Positions 22,414-33,704 of a stretch of 64,000 nt of DNA are shown piece by piece; within the stretch, counting starts at the first letter, position 1, and each line of letters begins with the position of its first letter. Below the pieces are notes generated by a model that saw only the letters and a list, made by a program, of their open reading frames with translations, was not told the origin of the DNA and searched no databases. The DNA is taken from positions 163,748,666 to 163,812,665 of the forward strand of contig NC_053390.1 in assembly GCF_905171765.1 (NCBI RefSeq). Direction: 5' to 3'. The position numbers and the translations under genes were made by a program. Source of the stretch: Bufo bufo (lineage: Eukaryota; Chordata; Amphibia; Anura; Bufonidae).

Positions 22414-23846
22414 ACTCCTGGACAGTCTGTGGTGCAACGTGACGTTGGTGGATAGATCAAGACATGATGTCCCAGATGTGTTCAATTGGATTCAGGTCTG
22501 GGGAACCGGCGGGCCAGCCCATAGCATCAATGCCTTCGTCTTGCAAGAACTGCTGACACACTCTAGCCACATGAGGTCTAGCATTGTCTTGCATTAGGAG
22601 GAACCCAGGGCCAACCGCACCAGCATATGGTCTCACAAGGGGTCTGAGGATTTCATCTCGGTACCTAATGGCAGTCAGGCTACCTCTGGCGAGCACATGG
22701 AGGGCTGTGCGGCCCTCCAAAGAAATGCCACCCCACACCATTACTTACCCAATGCCAAACCGGTCATGCTGGAGGATGTTGCAGGCAGCAGAACGTTCTC
22801 CACGGCATCTCCAGACTCTGTCACGTCTGTCACATGTGCTCAGTGTAAACCTGCTTTCATCTGTGAAGAGCACAGGGCGCCAGTGGCGAATTTGCCAATC
22901 TTGGTGTTCTTTGGCAAATGCCAAACGTCCTGCACGGTGTTGGGCTGTAAGCACAACCCCCACCTGTGGACGTCGGGCCCTCATATCACCCTCATGGAGT
23001 CTGTTTCTGACCGTTTGAGCAGACACATGCACATTTGTGGTTTGCTGGAGGTCATTTTGCAGGGCTCTGGCAGTGCTCCTCCTGTTCCTCCTTGCACAAA
23101 GGCGGAGGTAGCGGTCCTGCTGCTGGGTTGTTGCCCTCCTACGGCCTCCTCCACGTCTCCTGATGTACTGGCCTGTCTCCTGGTAGCGCCTCCATGCTCT
23201 GGACACTACGCTGACAGACACAGCAAACCTTCTTGCCACAGCTCGCATTGATGTGCCATCCTGGATAAGCTGCACTACCTGAGCCACTTGTGTGGGTTGT
23301 AGACTCCGTCTCATGCTACCACTAGAGTGAAAGCACCGCCAGCATTCAAAAGTGACCAAAACATCAGCCAGGAAGCATAGGAACTAAGAAGTGGTCTGTG
23401 GTTACCACCTGCAGAATCACTCCTTTATTGGGGGTGTCTTGCTAATTGCCTATAATTTCCACCTGTTGTCTATCCCATTTGCACAACAGCATGTGAAATT
23501 GATTGTCACTCAGTGTTGCTTCCTAAGTGGATAGTTTGATTTCACAGAAGTGTGATTGATTTGGAGTTACATTGTGTTGTTTAAGTGTTCCCTTTATTTT
23601 TTTGAGCAGTGTATATATCAGGCAGCTCCGCTGGCTAAAGAACAAGTCCAGTGAAAAGGGGCGTCGTTCTCTTCTCTCAGGATAGTATAAGGGAACAGGG
23701 GGCACTGACCTGGCACAATGTATCAAAGATAACCAGGATAGTCCATAATGATAGTCTATAACGATAATGATAGAAAATGCAAATATGAGATAAGTTCCTG
23801 GAGGCTCAAAGAACAAAATGAGTCCATACCCGGGTCTTGTAAATAG

Positions 23847-25490
23847 TTAAACAGGGGTTTCCCGGGAGGGGCTACCTTGGCCCACAATGTAGTCTCCAAA
23901 TCTCACAGGTGGGTGCCCCTTAGTAGACCGCGTGGACCTTCTTTCTGGCGGGGATCCTTCCTGCCTTGGTTCAGGAGGGTTGGAGGAGTCCACAGGCTCT
24001 GAAGCTCTTTCAGGTACACTCTGGGACAGGTCATCCTGGGGTTGAGGACTAGCAGGAACTGAAGCTGGTTCATCCTGGGGTTGAGGACTAGCAGGAACTG
24101 GAGCTGGTACCACCAAGTTCAACCAGGGTGTGAGGAACCAATGAAGTGGCTCTTTGTAATGGATCAGGTTTTCAACAGCCTGCATAGGATCAGCAGGTTG
24201 GGCTGGCAACTCGGGCTCAGGAGACTCCGGCTCAATGTCCTCTGCTGCAATTTCTCCTTCTATGCAGGGTTTTAAACGATTCCTGTGTACAATTTGGGAG
24301 CCTTTATCTTCTCTGAAAATTTAATAAATGTGGGCCTCAACATTAGGGATGGCAAAAATGACATAGGGAGTCCTTTCCCACTTACTGTCCAATTTACTGG
24401 TTCGGTGGTTATTTTTCAACCACACCATGTCTCCTATAGCTAGAGGCTCTGCATGAGCAGCCAGGTCATAGTCTCTCTGCTGTCGCTCCCGGGCATTTTC
24501 CATGCGCTCCTGGACAATCTCCTTGGCATTGAGGAGACGCCGTTGATGCTCCACTACCCAATCAGTTTTTGGTAGTGGATTGATGACATCAGGCACCTGT
24601 ACATCCAGGGAGTGGTCAGCAGGTAACCTCCCTTGACGGCCGAACATCAGATAGTAGGGCGTGTACCCGGTGGAGCAGTGAATTGTATTGTTATAGGTAT
24701 ACATGAGTTGTGGCAGCAGCGTAGGCCAATTACCCCTTGTCTCAGGGGGTACTGCTCTCAGCATTTCAATGAGAGTTTGATTCATCTTTTCACAGAGTCA
24801 GTTACCTTGCGGATGATAGGCGGTGGTCCGGACTTTCTGGCAATTATGTAGCAGGCACATCTCTTGGAACAGCTGTGATTCAAACTCAGGCCCCTGGTCG
24901 GTGAGGATCCTCTCTGTGCAGCCGTAGGGCAGGAGGAAATGTTTCCAGAACGTCTCCGCCGCAGTCTTGGCTGTCAGGTCTTTCACAGGCACTGCTACGA
25001 CAAACTTAGTGAAGTGATCAATAATAGTCATGGCATAAGTATACCCTGAGCGACTTGGCTCCAACTTCACATGATCAATGGCAACAAGTTCTAGAGGAGT
25101 TTTACTTACGATAGGATGGAGAGGCGCCCTCTGGTCATGGCGTTCACTTCTCCCCACGGCACAGGCAGTGCACTCCCGGCACCATTTCTCAATGTCTTCT
25201 CTCATCCCGATCCAATAGAACCTCCTGCGAATGGTGGCCTCAGTTTTCTGTACGCCAAAGTGTCCGGACTGGTTGTGATACATCTCTAACACCAGACTGG
25301 CATCTCGACGTGGTATGAGGATCTGGTATACCCTATCGCAGGACACTGGATCCAGGCTCCTTCTAAGCAACAGGCCTTTTTGGAGGAAGAGTTGGTGGCG
25401 ATGTCTCCACAGTCTCAATAGTTCTGGGTGTGCACTGTTCCTGCGGACTCGCTCAGGAGTTCTCCCGAGCAGTTCACCGAAGACTCTACT
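23847..25490 (-). pseudogene. Gypsy integrase and C-terminal tail
   Basis: Minus strand. The zinc-binding H-H-C-C region includes MYHNQSGHFG and WCRECTAC. The catalytic core shows IDHVKLE (first Asp), LTDQGPEF (second Asp) and the NQTLIEML helix with the Glu. A proline/glutamine-rich tail with two ASPQPQD repeats ends at 23847. A TGA at 24798-24800 cuts the frame between AYHPQGN and LCEKMNQ, and another stop follows VEAHIY near 24320. It would insert the cDNA into the genome. Confidence 0.87.
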
Positions 25491-25496
25491 TTCGGA

Positions 25497-26930
25497 CTAG
25501 AGCTTAATCCACCTTTCTTGTTCGCCCCTGGACTCAGGAATATTTGATGAAGAGGAATCAGCAACTGAGTGATTTTCAGTGTGAATATTATCTTGCTGAG
25601 CAAATTTGTTGTAAAACGCCGGCATCTCCACTTCTTCCCAGGCATCCTTTGGTTCATCTGGTGCTTGTGTAGTTGGAAGCCGAGACAGGGCATCAGCATT
25701 ATCATTGGAGCGGCCTTCCCGGTATTTCACAGTGAAGGTATAGTTGGCAAGGCGTGAGGCCCATCTTTACTCCAGCACCCCTAACTTGGCTGTATTCAGA
25801 TGCGCCAGGGGATTGTTGTCCTTGAAGGCGACAAACAGAGTGGCAGCAAGATAGTCCTTGAATTTTTCAGTCACAGCCCACACTAAGGCAAGGAACTCCA
25901 GCTTAAAGGAACTATAATTCTGATAGTTTTTCTCAGCTCCCTTCAGGGATCTGCTGGCGTAGGCAATCACCCTCTCTTTGTTGTCTTGCACCTGAGCCAG
26001 CACGGCTCCCAGGCCTCTTTTACTGGCATCCGTGTAGAGGTGAAACGGCTTCTGATAATCCGGTTAACCCAGGACAGGGGGTTCAGTCAGCTTCTTCTTT
26101 AGGAGCTGGAAGGCAATCTCCCATTCTTCATTCCATTCAACAGGGATAGGAGTCTTTGGACTCTTCTTGGGATGCCCCCTTAGGAGTTCCTGGATTGGAT
26201 CCACAATTTGTGCAAATTGCGGGATGAAGCGTCTATAATATCTTGCAAAGCTGAGGAAACTTCTCACCAATTAGTAGGCCAATTACGGACAGCAGCAAGT
26301 TTATCCGGATCAGGCTGGACTCCTTCGGCACTAACAACGTTCCCTAGATACTTTACTGCTGGTTTTAGCAGGTGGCACTTGGACGGCTTAATTTTAAGGC
26401 CATATTTAACAAGGACTTGAAACACTTCAGCCAGGTGTTTTAGATGGTCCTCATACGTCTTGGAGTAGATAATGACGTCATCCAGGTATAGTAGTACAGT
26501 CTCAAAGTTCCTATGGCCTAAACAACGCTCCATCAACCGCTGGAATGTCCCGGGAGCGTTGCACAGTCCGAACGGCATATAATTGAATTCAAACAGGCCC
26601 ATAGGCGTAGTGAAGGCGGTCTTCTCCCGATCTTCTGGGGCCATAGGTACCTGTCAGTACCCGCTAGTTAAGTCCAGAGTGGAGAAGTAGGCTGATGACC
26701 CCAGGGCAGTCAAGGACTCCTCAATGCGTGGTAACGGATAAGCGTCTTTGTGGGTGATTTGGTTGATTTCTCTATAATCCACGCAGAACCTTATGCTGCC
26801 ATCTTTTTTCCAGACAAGAACTAGGGGCGCAGCCCAGGGACTATGACTGTCCCGGATTATATTAGAGTCCTTCATCTCTTGTATCATCTCTTTCACAGAC
26901 TGATAGGTAGTCGGTGGTATGGGTCTGTAT
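25497..26930 (-). pseudogene. Gypsy reverse transcriptase-RNase H
   Basis: RT fingers start at MKEMIQEMKDSNIIRDS, then WAAPLVLVWKKDG, CVDYREIN, MPFGLCNAPGTFQ and YLDDVIIYS (about 26473-26488). RNase H continues through IAYASRSLK and DNADALSRLP. Breaks: TGA at 26654-26656 (SGY*QVPM), a frameshift near 26268, a stop at about 26062, and TAA at 25767-25769 (GVLE*RWASR). The hAT inserted immediately upstream of the RT, within the reading frame. Confidence 0.88.
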
Positions 26931-27221
26931 TAGAGTTGAGCGAACACCTGGATGTTCGGGTTCGAGAAGTTCGACCGAACTTCCCGGAAATGTTCGGGTT
27001 CGGGATCTGAACCCGACCCGAACTTCGTCCCGAACCCGAACCCCATTGAAGTCAATGGGGACCCGAACTTTTCGGCACTAAAAATGCTGTAAAACAGCCC
27101 AGGAAAGGGCTAGAGTGCTGCAAAAGGCAGCAAAATGTAGTTAAATCCCCTGCAAACAAATGTGGATAGGGAAATGAATTAAAATAAAAATTAAATAAAT
27201 AAAAATTAACTAATATCAATT

Positions 27222-27565
27222 GGAGAAAGGTCCTATAGCAGAGAATCAGGCTTCATGTCACCCACCACTGGAACAGGCCACTGTCAGATATTTAGACCCC
27301 GGCACCCAGACAGAGGAGAGAGGTCCCATAGCAGAGAATCAGGCTTCATGTCATAGCAGAGAATCATGCTTCATGTCACCCACCACTGGAACAGGCCATT
27401 GTCAGATATTTTTAGGCCCCGGCACCCAGACAGAGGAGAGAGGTCCCATAGCAGAGAATCAGGCTTCATGTCATAGCAGAGAATCAGGCTTCATGTCACC
27501 CAACACTGGAACAGGCCATTGTCAGATATTTTTAGGCCCCGGCACCCAGACAGAGGAGAGGTTCA
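27222..27565. repeat. Subterminal tandem repeats of the hAT, ~120 bp unit
   Basis: Nearly three units containing CATAGCAGAGAATCAGGCTT and CACTGGAACAGGCCA, near the left end of the hAT. Frames across them are not genes. Confidence 0.85.
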
Positions 27566-27680
27566 TTCAACTTTGGGTTGCCCCGCAATATAATGGTAAA
27601 ATGAAAATAAAAAAAGGATTGAATGAGGAAGTGCCCTGGAGTACAATAATATATGGTTAAGGGGAGGTAGTTATAAATGT

Positions 27681-27987
27681 CTAATCTGCACAAGGGATGG
27701 ACAGGTCCTGTGGGATCCATGCTTGGTTCATTTTTATGAACGTCAGCTTGTCCACATTGGCTGTAGACAGGCGGCTGCGTTTGTCTGTAATGACGCCCCC
27801 TGCCGTGCTGAATACACGTTCAGACAAAACGCTGGCCGCCAGGCAGGCCAGCACCTCCAAGGCATAAAAGGCTAGCTCTGGCCACGTGGACAATTTGGAG
27901 ACCCAGAAATTGAATGGGGCCGAACCATCAGTCAGTACGTGGAGGGGTGTGCACACGTACTGTTCCACCATGTTAGTGAAATGTTGC
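27681..27987 (-). pseudogene. hAT transposase C-terminal dimerisation domain
   Basis: The minus-strand frame from 27971 contains WPELAFYALEVLACLAASV, SERVFSTAGG and LTFIKMNQAW, the C-terminal dimerisation (hATC) region. It is the 3' exon-like remainder of the gene whose main part is 33705-36784; the LTR inserted between them. The frame ends at 27681 shortly after the canonical end. Confidence 0.88.
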
Positions 27988-29454
27988 TGTAGTGTCCCAC
28001 TAGGTAGGCGTGGGCACTACACAAGGGTCAATTGGGTGACGTGTTACTCCTGCTCACAAGGGATAGTAATATTATATTTGTCTATGCATTTAATGTATTT
28101 TTCTGTGTGTTTTTACATGCAATGTTTCCCCTGTATTATGCATTGCAGGCCTATTAGGGTGTAGTTAGGCATCCTAGTCACTAGAGGGAGATAGGGAGCC
28201 CCTAGTATAAATGTCCAGGCCCAGACAGGGAGGAGTTAGATCATAGTCAGGAGTCTGTGGAGACAGAAGTGAGAAGGCACCAGCCAGAGATACGCTGAGG
28301 GCCTCCTCCTGACATGCAGCTTGATAGCCCTGGCTGCTAGCCACAACCAGGAGGCTAGTGAGGAACTCCAGGATAATACAAGTTCAGATAAGTAACCTGA
28401 TGGGCAGAGGTACTATAAAGTAAAGAGCAAGGGTCAATACTGGAGGAAAGATTTACAGTGGCGGAAATAATTATTTGACCCCTCACTGATTTTGTAAGTT
28501 TGTCCAATGACAAAGAAATGAAAAGTCTCAGAACAGTATCATTTCAATGGTAGGTTTATTGTAACAGTGGCAGATAGCACATCAAAAGGAAAATCGAAAA
28601 AATAACTTTAAATAAAAGATAGCAACTGATTTGCATTTCATTGAGTGAAATAAGTATTTGAACCCCTACCAACCATTAAGAGTTCTGGCTCCCACAGAGT
28701 GGTTAGACACTTCTACTCAATTAGTCACCCTCATTAAGGACACCTGTCTTAACTAGTCACCTGTATAAAAGACACCTGTCCACAGAATCAATCAATCAAG
28801 CAGACTCCAAACTCTCCAACATGGGAAAGACCAAAGAGCTGTCCAAGGATGTCAGAGACAAAATTGTAGACCTGCACAAGGCTGGAATGGGCTACAAAAC
28901 CATTAGCAAGAAGCTGGGAGAGAAGGTGACAACTGTTGGTGCGATTGTTCGAAAATGGAAGGAGCACAAAATGACCATCAATCGACCTCGCTCTGGGGCT
29001 CCACGCAAGATCTCACCTCGTGGGGTGTCAATGGTTCTGAGAAAGGTGAAAAAGCATCCTAGAACTACACGGGAGGAGTTAGTTAATGACCTCAAATTAG
29101 CAGGGACCACAGTCACCAAGAAAACCATTGGAAACACATTACACCGCAATGGATTAAAATCCTGCAGGCAGTGGCGTAGGGATCGCCATAGCAACCATAG
29201 CAGTGGCTATGGGGCCCGTCCGACCGCATTCAAATTTTTTTTTTATTTTTTTATTTTTTTTATTAACACACACAGACACTACACACAGGCAGCCAGGAGG
29301 TGGCGTAACTACCGGGGAAGCAGCTGCTTCGGGGCCCGACAGTTTATTTTCAAGTTAGTTAAATATCGATGTCTTACTGTTCAGGGCCCCTTCACAGCAG
29401 CGGTCTTAATGTTCCCTCGCTAATGTGCTCTAATCTTACTGTATATACTAAAGT

Positions 29455-29850
29455 CTCCTGATGTGTCTGGGATTCGAACCCACAACCTCCAATGTATCAG
29501 TGTATCAGAGGCAAAGCATTAACCCTCACAGCCATAAAGAAGGCATTGCAACTGACTGAAAAAATTTGACACTTCTACTGTTATAGCTGGCTAAGTGTAC
29601 ATCTATACACATGACAGCTGCCCCAACACACCCAGCACTGCTATATCTCTATATGACAGCTATCCCAGCACACTCAGCTCTGCTATATCTCTATATATGA
29701 GCAGCTATGTGTATAGATGTACACTTAGCCAGCTATAACAGTAGAAGTCTCATAATTTTTCAGTCAGCAGCAAGGCAGCTGTTATGGTCTTGAGGGTAGG
29801 TGCTCTGCCTCTGATACAGAAGGTCGTGGGTTCAAATCCCAGCAGAAACC
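29455..29850. other. Large inverted repeat carrying two tRNA-like Pol III boxes
   Basis: Arms 29461-29612 and about 29700-29850 are imperfect inverse copies. The left arm on the minus strand and the right arm on the plus strand each show GTGGGTTC(G/A)AATCCCAG, a B-box, preceded by GCTCTGCCTCTGATACA- or GCTTTGCCTCTGATACA-like sequence and an A-box-like GGGT(A/T)A stretch. This looks like a tRNA-derived, SINE-like head turned into a palindrome. I see no good cloverleaf, so it is not called as a tRNA gene. Confidence 0.5.
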
Positions 29851-30139
29851 TTTTCTGAACTACAAGCAGTGACTCCATATATGGACATACAGGGAGGGAC
29901 ACAGGAAGAGGCTGCATCGCATCGCATCGCTGACATGGAGGTAAGTAGAAGTGTTTATTATTTTTTTTTTTAATACCCGACTGTTACTGCCATGGGGGGA
30001 GCGTGGGGGGGGGGGCACTTGATACTGGCACATGGGGGGAGGGGGGTTGGCACCTGACCTGATACTGGCACCTGGGGGGGGGGGGGTTTGGCACCTGATA
30101 CTGGCACATGGGGGGGGGGGGGAGAGAGAGGCACCTGAT

Positions 30140-32165
30140 ACTGTGGATGGCACTGTTCAGGGGAGGGGGATCTGTGTATGGCACTATTTAGGGGAGTGTG
30201 GATGGCACTGTGGATGGCACTATTTAGGGGAGGGGGGATCTGTGGATGGCACTATTTAGGGGAGAGGGATCTGTGGATGGCACTATTTAGGGGAGAGGGA
30301 TCTGTGGATGGCACTATTTAGGGGAGAGGGATCTGTGGATGGCACTATTTAGGGGAGGGGGGATCTGTTGATGGCACTATTTAGGGGAGGGGGGATCGGT
30401 GGATGGCACTATTTAGGGGAGGGGGGATCTGTTGATGGCACTATTTAGGGGAGGGGGATCTGTGTATGGCACTATTTAGGGGAGGGGGATCTGTGGATGG
30501 CACCATTTAGGGGAGAGGGATCTGTGGATGGCACTATTTAGGGGAGAGGGATCTGTGGATGGCACTATTTAGGGGAGAGGGATCTGTGGATGGCACTATT
30601 TAGGGGAGAGGGATCTGTGGATGGCACTATTTAGGGGAGAGGGATCTGTGGATGGCACTATTTAGGGGAGAGGGATCTGTGGATGGCACTATTTAGGGGA
30701 GAGGGATCTGTGGATGGCACTATTTAGGGGAGAGGGATCTGTGGATGGCACTATTTAGGGGAGAGGGATCTGTGGATGGCACTATTTAGGGGAGAGGGAT
30801 CTGTGGATGGCACTATTTAGGGGAGGGGGGATCTGTTGATGGCACTATTTAGGGGAGGGGGGGATCTGTTGATGGCACTATTTAGGGGAGGGGGGGATCT
30901 GTTGATGGCACTATTTAGGGGAGGGGGGATCGGTGGATGGCACTATTTAGGGGAGGGGGGATCTGTTGATGGCACTATTTAGGGGAGGGGGATCTGTGTA
31001 TGGCACTATTTAGGGGAGGGGGATCTGTGGATGGCACCATTTAGGGGAGAGGGATCTGTGGATGGCACTATTTAGGGGAGAGGGATCTGTGGATGGCACT
31101 ATTTAGGGGAGAGGGATCTGTGGATGGCACTATTTAGGGGAGAGGGATCTGTGGATGGCACTATTTAGGGGAGAGGGATCTGTGGATGGCACTATTTAGG
31201 GGAGAGGGATCTGTGGATGGCACTATTTAGGGGAGAGGGATCTGTGGATGGCACTATTTAGGGGAGAGGGATCTGTGGATGGCACTATTTAGGGGAGAGG
31301 GATCTGTGGATGGCACTATTTAGGGGAGAGGGATCTGTGGATGGCACTATTTAGGGGAGGGGGGATCTGTTGATGGCACTATTTAGGGGAGGGGGGGATC
31401 TGTTGATGGCACTATTTAGGGGAGGGGGGGATCTGTGGATGGCACTATTTAGGGGAGGGGGGATCTGTTGATGGCACTATTTAGGGGAGGGGGATCTGTG
31501 TATGGCACTATTTAGGGGAGAGGGATCTGTGGATGGCACTATTTAGGGGAGAGGGATCTGTGGATGGCACTATTTAGGGGAGAGGGATCTGTGTATGGCA
31601 CTGTTTAGGGGAGGGGGATCTGTGGATGGCACTGTTTAGGGGAGGGGGATCTGTGGATGGCACTATTTAGGGGAGGGGTGATCTGTTGATGGCACTATTT
31701 AGGGGAGGGGGATCTGTGTATGGCACTGTTTAGGGGAGGGGGATCTGTGGATGGCACTATTTAGGGGAGGGGTGATCTGTTGATGGCACTATTTAGAGGA
31801 GGGGGATCTGTGTATGGCACTATTTAGGGGAGGGGGAACTGTGGATGGCACTATTTAGGGGAGGGGGGATCTGTGGATGGCACTATTTAGGGGAGGGGGA
31901 TCTGTGGATGGCACTATTTAGGGGAGGGGGATCTGTGGATGGCACTATTTAGGGGAGGGGGGATCTGTGGATGGCACTATTTAGGGGAGGGGGGATCTGT
32001 GGATGGCACTATTTAGGGGAGGGGGGGATCTGTTGATGGCACTATTTAGGGGAGGGGGATCTGTGGATGGCACTATTTAGGGGAGGGGGATCTGTGGATG
32101 GCACTATTTAGGGGAGGGGGATCTGTGGATGGCACTATTTAGGGGAGGGGGATCTGTGGATGGCA
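30140..32165 (+). repeat. 31-bp minisatellite, ~65 units, with higher-order pattern
   Basis: The unit is GGATCTGTGGATGGCAC followed by TATTTAGGGGAGAG. Variant units (GATCTGTTGATGG, GATCGGTGG, GGCACCATT) recur in the same order about 534 bp apart (for example GATCGGTGG at about 30394 and 30928), so blocks of about 17 units were duplicated. Confidence 0.92.
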
Positions 32166-33704
32166 CAGAGGGGGGGGGGCCCATAATTTTTTTTTGCTAT
32201 GGGGCCCATGCATTTCTAGCTACGCCCCTGCCTGCAGGGCTCGCAAGGTCCCCCTGCTCAGGAAGGCACATGTGCAGGCCCGTCTGAAGTTTGCCAATGA
32301 ACACCTGGATGATTCAGAGAGTGACTGGGAGAAGGTGCTGTGGTCTGATGAGACCAAAATAGAGCTCTTTGGCATTAACTCAACTCGCTGTGTTTGGAGG
32401 AAGAAAAATGCTGCCTATGACCCCCAAAACACCGTCCCCACCGTCAAGCATGGGGGTGGAAACATTTTGCTTTGGGGGTGTTTTTCTGCTAAGGGCACAG
32501 GACAACTTATTCGCATAAACGGGAAAATGGACGGAGCCATGTATCGTGAAATCCTGAGCGACAACCTCCTTCCCTCTGCCAGGAAACTGAAAATGGGTCG
32601 TGGATGGGTGTTCCAGCACGACAATGACCCAAAACATACAGCAAAGGCAACAAAGGAGTGGCTCAAGAAGAAGCACATTAAGGTCATGGAGTGGCCTAGT
32701 CAGTCTCCGGACCTTAATCCAATCGAAAACCTATGGAGGGAGCTCAAGCTCAGAGTTGCACAGAGACAGCCTCGAAACCTTAGGGATTTAGAGATGATCT
32801 GCAAAGAGGAGTGGACCAACATTCCTCCTAAAATGTGCGCAAACTTGGTCATCAATTACAAGAAACGTTTGACCTCTGTGCTTGCAAACAAGGGTTTTTC
32901 CACCAAGTATTAAGTCTTTTTTTGTTAGAGGGTTCAAATACTTATTTCACTCAATGAAATGCAAATCAGTTGCTATCTTTTATTTAAAGTTATTTTTTCG
33001 ATTTTCCTTTTGATGTGCTATCTGCCACTGTTACAATAAACCTACCATTGAAATGATACTGTTCTGAGACTTTTCATTTCTTTGTCATTGGACAAACTTA
33101 CAAAATCAGTGAGGGGTCAAATAATTATTTCCGCCACTGTATATACCAAGGATTAAAGCCAGCAATTAGGCATCCGGGCCTTGGGATCCAGCCAGCTAGA
33201 ATAGCTGAAGGGGATAGAGCAGCATTGCACTGCAAAGCATTAACTGTTTACCCTCCAAGTATCTTGCATGATTAATACCTGCCATTACTGAAGGTAAACC
33301 TGCTTGTGGAGTATTGTTCAAGGGACTGCATCATCTTTATCAACTGTAACTGTCTGTACAAAGTTGGACTGTTTTTCCACCAAGTAAAGCAACGTTTAGT
33401 TCACCAACTGTGTACTCATTTACTACTCCTATAAATCGGTGTGCCACCGTTACAGGCACTGGCGTCACGAACCTCAAAGGGACCTTACCTAGGGCACTCA
33501 AAACACCTACAACACCCAGGGCACCTCACATACCATCAGGCCTGGTCCCTATCTACAGAGTGTGCCCCAGAGGAACTAGTGTCTGCCTCTCATTCACTGC
33601 CGCATGCCTGCCCAGGGTTCTCCTCAGAAAAGTGAGTAACCCTCGATTGCCCATACCGTGACCTCACTGTCGCTATACCCTGCAGGTCTGGCGTGTTGCA
33701 TTGC

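Larger units (their letters stand above)
19460..23314 (-). pseudogene. Tc1 transposase, interrupted by CR1 and stops
   Basis: Minus-strand start at 23314 ([15 protein letters not shown]). The paired HTH DNA-binding region is followed by FTDESRF (first Asp), MQDNARPH (second Asp) and [11 protein letters not shown]. In-frame stops lie at about 22742-22744, just before MVWGGIS, and after WDIMS near 22454. The CR1 then separates the last ~45 codons, which resume at 19588 and end with TARGGHTHY-like sequence at the stop 19460-19462. Catalytic residues are all visible, so this was a functional family. Confidence 0.85.
19204..23611 (-). mobile_element. Tc1 element (CACTGCTCAAAAAAAT ends) split by a CR1
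   Basis: The right end is CACTGCTCAAAAAAATAAAG in reverse complement at 23611, followed by TA. The left end at 19204 is eroded to TACTCAAAAAAATAAAGG. Element parts are 19204-19588 and 22414-23611, about 1.58 kb, with the CR1 between. It sits in the gypsy segment between integrase and 3' LTR. Confidence 0.9.
29169..32230. mobile_element. Non-autonomous hAT element with a 2-kb minisatellite
   Basis: Ends CAGTGGCGTAG (left) and CAGGGGCGTAG (right, reverse complement). Perfect 8-bp target duplication CCTGCAGG at 29161-29168 and 32231-32238. A second terminus-like block GTGGCGTAACTACCGG lies at about 29301, suggesting one element formed inside a relative. Contents: T-rich run, tRNA-like inverted repeat (29455-29850) and the 31-bp minisatellite (30140-32165). 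No transposase. Confidence 0.9.
28821..32913 (+). pseudogene. Tc1 transposase broken only by a hAT insertion
   Basis: The N-terminal part at 28821-29168 ([20 protein letters not shown], paired HTH, then [11 protein letters not shown]) is followed after the insertion by 32239-32913 ([11 protein letters not shown] onward). Catalytic motifs: [22 protein letters not shown] and [13 protein letters not shown]. Counting one copy of the 8-bp duplication, the frame is open from ATG to the stop at 32913, about 340 codons. No other stop or frameshift is seen. The host element was therefore probably fairly young when hit. Confidence 0.9.
28456..33139 (+). mobile_element. Tc1 element with ~210-bp terminal repeats, split by hAT element
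   Basis: Long inverted repeats: 28456 to about 28665 and about 32930 to 33139, almost identical by eye, starting CAGTGGCGGAAATAATTATT. TA duplications at 28454-28455 and 33140-33141. Without the hAT insertion the element is about 1.62 kb. Long-repeat Tc1 elements of this size are known from frogs (for example the Frog Prince type); exact family not verified. Confidence 0.92.
27988..33700 (+). mobile_element. Solo LTR inside the hAT, itself split by Tc1
   Basis: Starts TGTAGTGTCCCACTAGGTA and ends GTGTTGCA, with 4-bp duplication TTGC at 27984-27987 and 33701-33704. It belongs to the same broad LTR family as the surrounding gypsy element but is a clearly different subfamily and lies in opposite orientation. 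Without the Tc1 it is about 1.03 kb. No internal gypsy genes, so it arose by LTR-LTR recombination. Confidence 0.87.

Noticed and set aside
29785..29850. A possible functional tRNA gene
   Set aside because: A good B-box, but no convincing acceptor stem or anticodon arm; kept only as a tRNA-like element.
30140..32165. Regularly spaced repeats that could suggest a CRISPR-like array
   Set aside because: Units are contiguous 31-bp tandem repeats without unique spacers, in a eukaryotic transposon context.
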